Shown in pieces: positions 1-7,370 of a DNA stretch of 8,687 bases. The translations under genes were made by a program, and so were the position numbers. Position 1 is the stretch's first letter; every line of letters begins with the position of its first letter. The DNA lies in assembly GCA_002308955.1 (NCBI GenBank), contig DBWJ01000051.1, positions 20,101-28,787 of the forward strand, read 5' to 3'. Source of the stretch: Lachnoclostridium sp. UBA1241. GTDB lineage: Bacteria > Bacillota > Clostridia > Lachnospirales > Lachnospiraceae. The notes below the pieces were generated by a model. The model was not told the origin of the DNA, did not search any database, and saw only the letters and a list, made by a program, of their open reading frames with translations.

Positions 1-1011
1 CTGCGCCAGCCGTTCGATTTCCTGTACCGAAAGCTTCGAAGAAGGCGTGAACGCCTTCAGATCAGATCTCAGGAATACCACGTACAGCAGTTTCTTCGGA
101 AGCACCGTGCTTAACGCGTCTTCCGCAGCAACCGATCCGGCGGTATCGAGACAGACGCAAAGTTCCTTCACAAGTTCCGAAACCGTTTTCTCGGGAACGA
201 AATCAAAGGAAATCATTGCATCGCCTTTTCTTCGAAGAACATCGCCCGCATAACGGCTTAACTGCATTACCGCAATTCCGCTGACGCCGTAATCGGTGAA
301 GAGCACCTCGCCCTTTTCCGAATGCACCTGATTTACGCCGTCAAGACTCGTATGAAGATGTACCTCCGCATCGGCGCGAACGCCCGAAAGCGTCTTCAGG
401 TTCTTATCCTTTGCAACCAGCTGTACAAGTGCCGGGAACAACGGGCTTAATACATGTCCAAAGGATTTGGCGGTTTCATAGCCGAAAGGACCGGCGCCGA
501 GATTCTGTCCGGCAAGTCCGCCGGTTGCAAGAATCACGCGGTCGAAAAGCTCCTGTCCCGCGCACTCCTTCTGAAGATCCATATAGGAAATCCGGAAGCC
601 CTTCCGTTCCTTTGTAATCTTATTCACCTCAACCGAACAGCGTACCGTAACACCCAGCGCGGTAAGCCTTGCAGCGAACCATGTGACAACCGAAGCCGCC
701 TGTTCGGAACGGGGATAATAATATCCGCGCTTTTCCTTAAGAAGCAGGCCGTGTTCCGTAAGGAATTCCCTTACCGCTTCCGGGGAGCAGAGATTCAGCA
801 CCTTCTGAATAAATGCCTTATCGCCTCCGCGGTAACTGTCATCTTTAAGCTCGGCATTGCCGAGATTGCAGCGTCCGTTGCCGGTTGCCGCAAGCTTCTT
901 TCCGAGCTTTTCGTTATGTTCAAAGAGCACAACCTCCGCACCGGCTTCACGCGCCGTAAGCGCAGCCGTCATGCCGGAAGCGCCGCCTCCGATTACTGCA
1001 ATTCTACTCAT
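1..1011 (-). CDS. NAD(P)/FAD-dependent oxidoreductase, BaiN/HI0933-like family (3' end cut by window)
   Basis: The reading frame starts with ATG at 1011 and stays open to base 1, giving 337 residues with no stop, so the C-terminus lies outside the window; the family is usually about 400-420 residues. The N-terminus has a Rossmann FAD-binding loop (VIGGGASG, residues 6-13), an acidic residue ending the second beta strand (E31), and the family signature GKKLAATGNGRCNL (37-50). A second FAD-contact motif, ATGG, lies at 162-165. The segment GEVLFTDYGVSG (234-245) matches the family motif usually seen as GE-LFT--G-SGP. Members are cytosolic flavoproteins. BaiN from Clostridium scindens has been linked to bile-acid processing, but most members have no known substrate, so I assign no reaction. 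A GAAGG-type ribosome site precedes the ATG. It is the last visible gene of the phoH operon, 16 nt after the flippase stop. Confidence 0.9.
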   Translation of the reverse strand, partial: MSRIAVIGGGASGMTAALTAREAGAEVVLFEHNEKLGKKLAATGNGRCNLGNAELKDDSYRGGDKAFIQKVLNLCSPEAVREFLTEHGLLLKEKRGYYYPRSEQAASVVTWFAARLTALGVTVRCSVEVNKITKERKGFRISYMDLQKECAGQELFDRVILATGGLAGQNLGAGPFGYETAKSFGHVLSPLFPALVQLVAKDKNLKTLSGVRADAEVHLHTSLDGVNQVHSEKGEVLFTDYGVSGIAVMQLSRYAGDVLRRKGDAMISFDFVPEKTVSELVKELCVCLDTAGSVAAEDALSTVLPKKLLYVVFLRSDLKAFTPSSKLSVQEIERLAQ

Positions 1012-1027
1012 TTAACTACCTTCAAAA

Positions 1028-2695
1028 TTACTTCCGCAACAGGTGCAGTTTAGTAAGAATATCCGCGATTACCTTACCCTTCGGCATCTCTACGATTTCT
1101 TTCCGGGAAATTCCTTTCAGGAAAATCAGCACCGCGAAATAAACAAATACCGACAGGAAGATTGCAATAATGCATGCAATCAGATTATTAAGCGTCGGAC
1201 GATTCGGGAAAGCCATCCCGAGAATCCATATATGGAACTGATAATACATATTGGCAAATGCCGCCATCACTCCGGCGGAAACAAGCGGGATCACGAACGT
1301 CGTCCGCCATTCCTGTTTATAGCCGAGGAGCTTCCGTATGCTTCTTGCGTTCAAAAGACATACGATGAAAGCGAACAATACGTTACAAAGAACAAGCGCA
1401 ATTGCGTTCATTTCCGTAAAATGCAGCAGCGTCCAAAGCACCGCACAGTGAATGATCAAAGCAATCAGCGAATGCCATACCGGAAGGAACATATGGTTGA
1501 TTCCCTGTAAAACGCCGTTCGTAACCGTCGACAAAGCAAAGAATACAACCGCTATGCCGCCGATCTGCATCATCAAGGCGCTCAGTTCCCGGCCGTCACC
1601 GTAAAGCATCCGAAGAATCGGTCCGCCGATGCTGATAAAACCGAAGGCGCAGGGAAATGCGATGATCATATTAAACTTGACAACTGTCGCAATCTTCTCT
1701 TTCGTCGTTTCGATTTTTCCTTTCGCGATAAGTGCAACAAGATTCGGTACAATCGCGGTTCCCATGGCGGATGCAATGGCAACCGGAACGTTCGTTAAGA
1801 GTTTGTATTTGCCGGAATAGATTCCCCACCAGGTGTTACGGGTCTCCTCCACAATGCCTTTATTGTTAAGCGTACGGTTGAAGATGGAAACATCGATGGT
1901 TCCCGACAGCTGATAAACCGTCTGGCTGATTACAACCGGCAGCGCGGTCATAATCAAAACCTTAAGAATCGTCCGATAACGTTCCTGCTCCTTCGAGGTG
2001 TCTTCAAGAAGCTGCCTCACGTAATACTTTCTGGTGGACAGAAAGATGATTACAAGGGTGACCGCCGCCGCGCATGCGCCGAGGAAGGTTCCCCAAGTGC
2101 CGCCTGCCGCGCCGTAAGCGCTTTGTTCGGTGGTTCCCGCGTACTTCTTCACCATATAGACGGCTGCGCCGACGGAAACGATTGCATTGACAATCTGCTC
2201 GATAATCTGCGACAGTGCCGTCGGAACCATGTTGCCGAAGCCCTGGAAATAGCCCCGAATAACTCCCATCACGGAGAACACGAAGATGGTCGGGGCAAGC
2301 ACACGAAGCGGAATTGCCACCTGCGGGGTTTTATTGAACCTGCCGTACAGGTCAGCACCGATATACACAAGCACCGAAGCTATCGCACCGACGGCAAATC
2401 CGAATGCGAGCCCCACATAAAGCACGCGTCTTGCGTCCTTATGCCGTCCGGCAATGCGTCTTGCCGAAACAAGCTTGGAAACCGCAAGGGGAAGACTGTA
2501 GGAGCTTAAAAGCAGCGCAAGGCTGTAGAACTCGAAAGCCGTCGAATAATAGCCGTAAGCGTCATCGCCGATGATTCTGGCCAGCGGAATCCGATATACG
2601 AGACCGATCATGCGGACAATCAGCGAAGACATTGCAAGAATGCTTCCCTGAAGAAGCATATTGCTGTGTGCTCGGTTTCTGCTCTCGATATCCAT
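1028..2695 (-). CDS. MurJ/SpoVB-type oligosaccharide or lipid II flippase (MOP/MATE-like superfamily)
   Basis: This 555-residue integral membrane protein is hydrophobic along its length, with many membrane segments separated by short basic loops, as expected for a roughly 14-helix MOP-superfamily flippase. The N-terminus (about residues 13-40) carries a helix followed by RMIGLVYRIPLAR, and residues 147-152 (RGYFQG) followed by NMVPTALSQIIEQIVN are characteristic of the YtgP(MurJ)/SpoVB group of Firmicutes. Known relatives move lipid-linked peptidoglycan precursors or other polyprenyl-linked sugars across the cytoplasmic membrane. Length fits YtgP (about 540) slightly better than SpoVB (about 520), but sequence reading alone cannot separate a vegetative lipid II flippase from a sporulation or polysaccharide paralogue. 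ATG at 2695 lies 2 nt after the ybeY stop and has no good Shine-Dalgarno, so translation is probably coupled to ybeY termination. Confidence 0.88.
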   Translation of the reverse strand: MDIESRNRAHSNMLLQGSILAMSSLIVRMIGLVYRIPLARIIGDDAYGYYSTAFEFYSLALLLSSYSLPLAVSKLVSARRIAGRHKDARRVLYVGLAFGFAVGAIASVLVYIGADLYGRFNKTPQVAIPLRVLAPTIFVFSVMGVIRGYFQGFGNMVPTALSQIIEQIVNAIVSVGAAVYMVKKYAGTTEQSAYGAAGGTWGTFLGACAAAVTLVIIFLSTRKYYVRQLLEDTSKEQERYRTILKVLIMTALPVVISQTVYQLSGTIDVSIFNRTLNNKGIVEETRNTWWGIYSGKYKLLTNVPVAIASAMGTAIVPNLVALIAKGKIETTKEKIATVVKFNMIIAFPCAFGFISIGGPILRMLYGDGRELSALMMQIGGIAVVFFALSTVTNGVLQGINHMFLPVWHSLIALIIHCAVLWTLLHFTEMNAIALVLCNVLFAFIVCLLNARSIRKLLGYKQEWRTTFVIPLVSAGVMAAFANMYYQFHIWILGMAFPNRPTLNNLIACIIAIFLSVFVYFAVLIFLKGISRKEIVEMPKGKVIADILTKLHLLRK

Positions 2696-2697
2696 AC

Positions 2698-3204
2698 TTA
2701 CTTTGCGTCACGTGTGATTCCGAGGCGTCTCAGAATCTCCTCCTGTTTCTGTTCCATAACGATGCGTTCGTCGTCATTCATATGATCAAAGCCGCACAGA
2801 TGAAGCATGCTGTGGGCAATCAAAAAGGCAAGTTCTCTCCGGATGGAATGTCCGTACTCTTCTGCCTGAGCTTCCATCCGGTCAAGGGAAATCACGATAT
2901 CCCCTAAAAGCAGCTCCCCGCTGTCCGGATCCGCGTACTCCTCCGGTGCTTCCTCGACCATCGAGAAGTCCGCTGGCGTTTCGTAATCAATCATCGGAAA
3001 CGAAAGCACATCGGTAGGCCGGTCGGTGTTTCGGTATTCGCGGTTCAGTTCATGAATGGCCGCATCATCCGTAAGAAGCACGTTAACATTACATTCATAA
3101 GGGCATTGCACATAGTCAAGAGCTTCCGCAATCACCGCACGGATGGTTTCCTCTGTCGGGAAATCATACTCCCGTTCAATCTCCCGCTCAATGTTTACGG
3201 TCAT
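2698..3204 (-). CDS. ybeY: Endoribonuclease YbeY (rRNA maturation factor)
   Basis: The 168-residue protein has the defining YbeY metal site H-x3-H-x5-H at residues 131-141 (HSMLHLCGFDH), whose three histidines bind zinc. The conserved YRNTDRPTDVLSF block (57-69) and the GDIVIS strand (101-106) are also present. YbeY is a cytosolic single-strand endoribonuclease needed for 16S rRNA 3' processing and 70S ribosome quality control. Length is normal (about 150-170). The start at 3204 is supported by an excellent AAGGGAGG site at 3218-3211 with 6-nt spacing. That site lies inside the end of phoH, and the two coding regions overlap by 17 nt. The pairing with phoH is widely conserved in bacteria. Confidence 0.97.
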   Translation of the reverse strand: MTVNIEREIEREYDFPTEETIRAVIAEALDYVQCPYECNVNVLLTDDAAIHELNREYRNTDRPTDVLSFPMIDYETPADFSMVEEAPEEYADPDSGELLLGDIVISLDRMEAQAEEYGHSIRRELAFLIAHSMLHLCGFDHMNDDERIVMEQKQEEILRRLGITRDAK

Positions 3205-4216
3205 AACGGGCCTCCCTTATGCCTGTGCTTCGTTTAATCGCATCTCTTTTAAGTACTCTGTCGGCACGTTTCTTTTCGTAGGACTCGTACGCCTGAACAA
3301 TCTTCTGTACAAGCGGATGTCTCACAACGTCGGCGCTTGTCAATTCGCAAAATGCGATTTCCTCCACTTCCGAAAGAACGCGGTAAGCGACATCCAGACC
3401 GGAAATCTCACCGGACGGAAGGTCCTTCTGGGTACGGTCACCGGTCACGACTACCTTGGAGCCGAAACCGATTCTGGTCAGAAACATCTTCATCTGGGCA
3501 GGCGTCGTGTTCTGAGCCTCATCGAGTATAATAAAGGCATTGTCGAGGGTACGGCCGCGCATATAGGCAAGCGGGGCAACCTCAATCAGCCCTTTCTCCA
3601 TATTCTTCTGGAACGTTTCCGCACCCATAATCTGATAGAGCGCGTCGTAAAGCGGCCGCAGGTAAGGGTCTACCTTGCTCTGCAAGTCACCAGGCAGGAA
3701 ACCGAGCTTCTCGCCCGCTTCAATCGCGGGACGCGTCAGAATAATCCGGTTCACTTCATCATTCTTGAAAGCAGTAATTGCCATTGCCATCGCAAGATAC
3801 GTCTTACCGGTACCGGCGGGACCCGTACCGAATACAATCATATTGTTCCGAATGCTGTCAACATACTTCTTCTGACCGATTGTCTTCGGCTTGATCGGCT
3901 TTCCGGAAATCGTATGGCAGATTAAATCGGAATCCACGGTAAGCACTTCGTCCTGCTTTCCTTCCATTGAAAGCGAAATGGTATAATTCACCTGCTGTTC
4001 CGTGATTGCGGTGCCGCGCTTTGAAAGACCGATTAAAGTCTGCAGAACCGATACCGCGCGCTTCACCGGGCCGTCTTCGCCGATTACACGTATTTCATCC
4101 TCTCTTGTAAGAAGAGAAACATGCAGCGACCGCTCCAATATCTTCGCGTAAGCGTCATATTCGCCGAAAACACTCTTCTGACAGGACATCGAAACATCCT
4201 TAATAACTTCCACCAT
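3188..4216 (-). CDS. phoH: PhoH family ATPase
   Basis: This is a 342-residue PhoH-like P-loop ATPase. The Walker A motif GPAGTGKT is at residues 132-139 and the Walker B stretch FIILDEAQNT at 218-227; TGDRTQKDLP (258-267) is the downstream sensor-like motif. The N-terminal third, ending around IGEDGPVKRA, is the usual KH-like PhoH N-terminal region. PhoH proteins bind ATP and are proposed to act in RNA metabolism with YbeY, encoded immediately downstream. An upstream in-frame ATG at 4255 would give 355 residues, but it lacks a Shine-Dalgarno. The ATG at 4216 has GGAGG at 4231-4227 with 10-nt spacing, and its product starts MVEVIKD, so I prefer it. The gene leads the operon phoH-ybeY-flippase-flavoprotein. 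Confidence 0.93.
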   Translation of the reverse strand: MVEVIKDVSMSCQKSVFGEYDAYAKILERSLHVSLLTREDEIRVIGEDGPVKRAVSVLQTLIGLSKRGTAITEQQVNYTISLSMEGKQDEVLTVDSDLICHTISGKPIKPKTIGQKKYVDSIRNNMIVFGTGPAGTGKTYLAMAMAITAFKNDEVNRIILTRPAIEAGEKLGFLPGDLQSKVDPYLRPLYDALYQIMGAETFQKNMEKGLIEVAPLAYMRGRTLDNAFIILDEAQNTTPAQMKMFLTRIGFGSKVVVTGDRTQKDLPSGEISGLDVAYRVLSEVEEIAFCELTSADVVRHPLVQKIVQAYESYEKKRADRVLKRDAIKRSTGIREARYDRKH

Positions 4217-4226
4217 TCGCCGTAAA

Positions 4227-4231
4227 CCTCC
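4227..4231 (-). promoter_or_regulatory. phoH ribosome binding site that fixes the start codon
   Basis: GGAGG on the minus strand lies 10 nt before the ATG at 4216. It sits inside the reading frame of the longer alternative start at 4255, which has only AT-rich sequence before it. This favours the 342-residue form of PhoH. Confidence 0.75.
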
Positions 4232-4273
4232 GTCAAAACCCCATAAATAACTCATTTTAACACATACATAGTT

Positions 4274-4302
4274 AATATATCACATTTTCCGCGAATAATA
4301 AA
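4274..4302 (-). promoter_or_regulatory. Candidate promoter of the phoH operon (extended -10)
   Basis: TGATATATT at 4282-4274 reads as an extended -10 (TG-N-TATATT, 5 of 6 matches to TATAAT). At 17-nt spacing the -35 would be TTTATT (4302-4297), a weak match. Transcription would begin near 4267, giving a leader of about 50 nt before the ATG at 4216. A competing -10 (TAAAAT, 4259-4254) lies closer to the gene with an equally weak -35. The region directly follows the rpsU terminator, so some promoter is expected here. Confidence 0.4.
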
Positions 4303-4304
4303 GC

Positions 4305-4337
4305 AAAAAAAGAAGACCCGAAACAATTCGGATCTTC
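4305..4337 (-). terminator. Intrinsic terminator of rpsU
   Basis: On the minus strand an 11-bp stem (arms 4337-4327 and 4322-4312, one G-U pair, otherwise perfect) closes a 4-nt loop and is followed at once by seven T residues (4311-4305). It begins about 20 nt after the rpsU stop codon and separates rpsU from the phoH operon. Confidence 0.93.
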
Positions 4338-4357
4338 CTGTTACATTCATGGATTTC

Positions 4358-4534
4358 TTACTTGAACTTTCTCTTACGGGCTGCCTCAGACTTCTTCTTA
4401 CGCTTTACGCTGGGCTTCTCGTAATGCTCTCTCTTACGAATCTCCTGCTGAATGCCTGCCTTCGCACAGTTTCTCTTGAAACGGCGAAGTGCGCTGTCCA
4501 AAGACTCGTTCTCTTTTACGATAACACTTGACAT
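4358..4534 (-). CDS. rpsU: 30S ribosomal protein bS21
   Basis: The 58-residue, strongly basic protein starts MSSVIVKENESLDSALRRFK and ends in a Lys/Arg-rich tail (KKKSEAARKRKFK), which is the bS21 family pattern; the family is usually 57-71 residues. bS21 sits on the 30S platform near the 3' end of 16S rRNA and the anti-Shine-Dalgarno, and helps translation initiation. The frame can be extended to a GTG at 4543 (61 residues), but that codon lies only a few nt after GGAGG and would add MKI before the conserved MSSV start, so I take the ATG at 4534. It is a single-gene unit with its own promoter and terminator, between alaS and phoH. Confidence 0.97.
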   Translation of the reverse strand: MSSVIVKENESLDSALRRFKRNCAKAGIQQEIRKREHYEKPSVKRKKKSEAARKRKFK

Positions 4535-4540
4535 GATTTT

Positions 4541-4551
4541 CACCTACCTCC
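4541..4551 (-). promoter_or_regulatory. Extended ribosome binding region of rpsU
   Basis: The minus strand reads GGAGG (4551-4547) followed by T-AGGTG (4545-4541), so two overlapping Shine-Dalgarno-like cores lie 12 and 6 nt before the ATG at 4534. AGGTG has the better spacing. A third GGAGG core lies upstream at 4569-4565 with no start codon behind it. Confidence 0.6.
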
Positions 4552-4603
4552 CTGCCGCCGGATTCCTCCGTAAACGGTATTGGGCTAACATAGCACGTTT
4601 CTT

Positions 4604-4631
4604 ATTTTATCATACTTGCGTGATTTGTCAA
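4604..4631 (-). promoter_or_regulatory. rpsU promoter (sigma-A type)
   Basis: A perfect -35 TTGACA (4631-4626) is followed after 16 nt by TAAAAT (4609-4604, 5 of 6 matches), which also carries the extended -10 TG (TGATAAAAT). Transcription should start near 4597, giving a leader of roughly 60 nt. It is the strongest promoter in the window, which fits a ribosomal protein gene. Confidence 0.85.
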
Positions 4632-4648
4632 TTGTTTTTTCGACAAAT
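4623..4648 (-). repeat. Inverted repeat overlapping the rpsU -35 box
   Basis: Two 7-nt arms, ATTTGTC and GACAAAT (4642-4648 and 4623-4629), are perfect inverted repeats around a 12-nt A-rich centre. One arm contains most of the -35 hexamer. It could be an operator or a weak hairpin after alaS. The stem is short and the loop long, so it may be chance. I saw no proper intrinsic terminator for alaS in this gap. Confidence 0.3.
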
Positions 4649-4664
4649 GCCACACAGCGCTGAT

Positions 4665-7340
4665 TTAGTTGATCTGGCTCTCTGCTACGCTGAAGCCTTT
4701 CTCGATGCAGGCACCGATGCCTGCGGGGTTCTTTCCGCCGGCCTGAGCCATGTTGGCTCTTCCGCCGCCGCCACCGCCTACAAGCGCCGCGCACTCCTTG
4801 ATCAGGTTACCGGCGTGGGCGCCCTTATTCATTGCGCCGTCGGTCGCCATCGATACAAGGCTTACCTTACCGTCGGTTGCCGAAGCAAGCAGCAATACGG
4901 ACTCACCGAGCTTCTCCTTAAGGGTGTCGCACAGATTACGGAGGCTGTTCATATCGGCATCCGGAACATTTGCACAGAGAATCTTTACGCCGTTCTTCTC
5001 ACGTACGTTATTCATAATATCCGAAAGGGAATTGCCCGCAAGCTTTGCCTTCAGCTTCTCCACCTCGGAATTCAGGCTCTTGATCTCTTCCTGAAGGGAA
5101 GCGATCTTAGCGGAAAGCGCATCCGGAGCGCACTTTGCAACTGCTGCAGCACTGCGGAGCTCGTTCTCCAGAGTCTTATAGTAAGCGGTCACATTTGCAG
5201 AGGTAATCGCCTCGATACGGCGGACACCTGCGGAGATGCCGCTCTCGGAAAGGATCTTGAAGGAACCGATCTCGCTCGTATTCTTTACATGCGTACCGCC
5301 GCACAGCTCCTTACTGAAATCGCCCATGCTGACAACGCGTACGGAATCACCGTACTTCTCGTCGAACAGAGCCATTGCGCCGCTCTTCTTCGCGGACTCG
5401 ATATCCATAACGTCGGTTAAAACCGGAAGGGAAGCCGCAATCTCGCGGTTAACGATTTCCTCAACCTTCGCAAGCTCTTCGTTGGTCATCGCCTGGAAAT
5501 GGCTGAAGTCGAAACGGGTACGCTCGGCATCCTGATAGGAACCTTTCTGCTCTACATGGGAACCGAGCACTTCGCGGAGGGCCTTCTGAAGAAGGTGCGT
5601 TGCGCTGTGGTTCTTGCATGTGGCTCCTCTGAGAGCCGCGTCAACCTTGAAGGTTCCGGTAGTACCCTTACGGATGATTCCGTTACGGACTACGCCGTGG
5701 TGCGCGTATTTGCCGCCTACGAGCTTTTCTACGTTCTGCACGAGGAATTCGCCCTCATCGGTCACGATAACGCCCTGATCGGACTGCTGGCCGCCCATAG
5801 TCGCATAGAAAGGCGTCTTGTCCGCAATCAGCGTACCGTTCTGGCCTTCGCCGAGGAATTCGGTAAGCTCGGAAGCGATGCCGCTCTCGGTTTCCGTATC
5901 GCAGGAAACAACACGGATCTCCGCCTCATCCGTAAGCTTCGTATAGCCGGTGAACTCGGTGGGCGTTGTATAGAAGTCGAATACCGAAGCATCCGCGCCC
6001 ATGTAGGTCGTAACCTTACGTGCCTTACGGGCAGTCTCCTTCTGTACCTGCATAGCCTTATCAAAACCTTCCTTATCGACCTCATAGCCCTTCTCCTCGA
6101 GAATCTCGAGGGTAAGGTCAAGCGGGAAGCCGTAGGTATCATAAAGTTTGAATGCGTCTGCGCCGGAAAGTACCTTCTTGCCGGCTGTCTTCATCTCGTC
6201 CTCGAAGGAAGAAAGAATCGAAAGGCCCTTATCAATTGTCTTGTTGAAGGCTTCTTCTTCCTTGATGAGGTTCGTCAGAATGAAATCCTTCTTCTCCTCA
6301 AGCTCCGGATAACCGTCCTTCGAGCATGTAATTACGGTCTTGGCAAGTTCTGCCATGAACAGTCCGTTGATGCCGAGCTTACGACCGTGTCTTGCGGCGC
6401 GGCGGATGATTCTTCGAAGCACGTAGCCGCGTCCCTCGTTCGAAGGCATAACGCCGTCGGAGATCAAAAACGTTGAACTTCTGATATGGTCGGTGATCAG
6501 ACGGATGGATACGTCGTCATCCGCATTGGTTTCATAAGTCTTTCCGGAAAGCTCGCAGATACGGTCGCGGATCGCGCGCATCGTGTCGATATCGAATACG
6601 GAATCCACATCCTGTACAACAACGGCAAGACGCTCAAGGCCCATACCGGTATCGATGTTCTTGTTGGCAAGCTCGGTATAGCCGCCCTTGCCGTCTCCGT
6701 CGAACTGGGTGAATACGTTGTTCCATACTTCCATGAAACGGTCGCAGTCGCAGCCGACCTTGCAGTCCGGCTTTCCGCAGCCGTACTTCAATCCGCGGTC
6801 ATAGTATATCTCGGAACAGGGGCCGCAGGGACCTGCGCCGTGCTCCCAGAAGTTGTCGCACTCTCCCGTTACCGGATCACGGTAGAAACGGGTAATCTTC
6901 TCGGCGGGAACGCCGATTTCCTTCGTCCAGATATCGAAGGCCTCATCATCCTCACCGTAGATGGACGGATACAGGCGCTCCGGATCCATTCCGACAACCT
7001 GAGTCAGGAACTCCCAGCTCCATGCAATTGCTTCATGCTTAAAGTAATCCCCGAAGGAGAAGTTACCGAGCATTTCGAAAAATGTGAGGTGTCTCGCAGT
7101 CTTTCCGACATTGTCGATATCGCCGGTACGTACGCACTTCTGACAGGTCGTAACGCGCTTCTTCGGCGGTACCTCAAGTCCCGTAAAGTAAGGCTTCAAA
7201 GGAGCCATACCTGCGTTGATCAGAAGAAGGCTCTTGTCATTCTTCGGGACAAGCGAAAAACTGTTCATGCAAAGATGATCCTTGGATTTGAAGAAATCCA
7301 GGTACATCTTTCGAAGTTCATTAACACCGTAAGCTTTCAT
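4665..7340 (-). CDS. alaS: Alanyl-tRNA synthetase
   Basis: This is a full-length 891-residue AlaRS (the family is about 870-900), the cytosolic class II enzyme that joins alanine to tRNA-Ala and hydrolyses mischarged Ser- and Gly-tRNA. The catalytic domain (about 1-250) shows HLTFFEMLGNFSFGDYF (84-100), the EHGAGPCGPCSEI block (166-178) and NIDTGMGLERLA (228-239). The tRNA-recognition region has GRGYVLRRIIRRAARHGR (303-320). The editing domain keeps its zinc ligands: H578 and H582 (HSATH), and C680 and H684 (CGGTH). A coiled-coil linker follows (about 744-768), then the C-Ala/DHHA1-type domain with a glycine run (GGGGGGRA, 855-862). ATG at 7340 has GGAGG at 7355-7351 with 10-nt spacing. It starts 30 nt after the xylanase stop with no T-box between them, so it is probably co-transcribed with that gene. 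Confidence 0.99.
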   Translation of the reverse strand: MKAYGVNELRKMYLDFFKSKDHLCMNSFSLVPKNDKSLLLINAGMAPLKPYFTGLEVPPKKRVTTCQKCVRTGDIDNVGKTARHLTFFEMLGNFSFGDYFKHEAIAWSWEFLTQVVGMDPERLYPSIYGEDDEAFDIWTKEIGVPAEKITRFYRDPVTGECDNFWEHGAGPCGPCSEIYYDRGLKYGCGKPDCKVGCDCDRFMEVWNNVFTQFDGDGKGGYTELANKNIDTGMGLERLAVVVQDVDSVFDIDTMRAIRDRICELSGKTYETNADDDVSIRLITDHIRSSTFLISDGVMPSNEGRGYVLRRIIRRAARHGRKLGINGLFMAELAKTVITCSKDGYPELEEKKDFILTNLIKEEEAFNKTIDKGLSILSSFEDEMKTAGKKVLSGADAFKLYDTYGFPLDLTLEILEEKGYEVDKEGFDKAMQVQKETARKARKVTTYMGADASVFDFYTTPTEFTGYTKLTDEAEIRVVSCDTETESGIASELTEFLGEGQNGTLIADKTPFYATMGGQQSDQGVIVTDEGEFLVQNVEKLVGGKYAHHGVVRNGIIRKGTTGTFKVDAALRGATCKNHSATHLLQKALREVLGSHVEQKGSYQDAERTRFDFSHFQAMTNEELAKVEEIVNREIAASLPVLTDVMDIESAKKSGAMALFDEKYGDSVRVVSMGDFSKELCGGTHVKNTSEIGSFKILSESGISAGVRRIEAITSANVTAYYKTLENELRSAAAVAKCAPDALSAKIASLQEEIKSLNSEVEKLKAKLAGNSLSDIMNNVREKNGVKILCANVPDADMNSLRNLCDTLKEKLGESVLLLASATDGKVSLVSMATDGAMNKGAHAGNLIKECAALVGGGGGGRANMAQAGGKNPAGIGACIEKGFSVAESQIN

Positions 7341-7370
7341 TATCCTAAATCCTCCGAAAAGAAATTTGAT

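Noticed and set aside
454..1053. 199-codon plus-strand frame
   Set aside because: It is antisense to the BaiN/HI0933-like flavoprotein, whose FAD motifs are clear on the minus strand.
4541..4543. GTG start for rpsU giving 61 residues
   Set aside because: It is too close to the GGAGG core and adds residues before the conserved MSSV start of bS21; the ATG at 4534 has suitable spacing.
4452..5420. 322-codon open frame on the plus strand crossing rpsU, its promoter and the end of alaS
   Set aside because: It runs antisense through two real genes and the rpsU promoter, and has no recognisable domain.
5499..6476. 325-codon open frame on the plus strand inside alaS
   Set aside because: It is fully antisense to the AlaRS core and editing domains, which are intact, and shows no family motif.
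7341..7370. Possible T-box or other riboswitch before alaS
   Set aside because: The 30-nt gap is far too short for a T-box and contains only a ribosome binding site.
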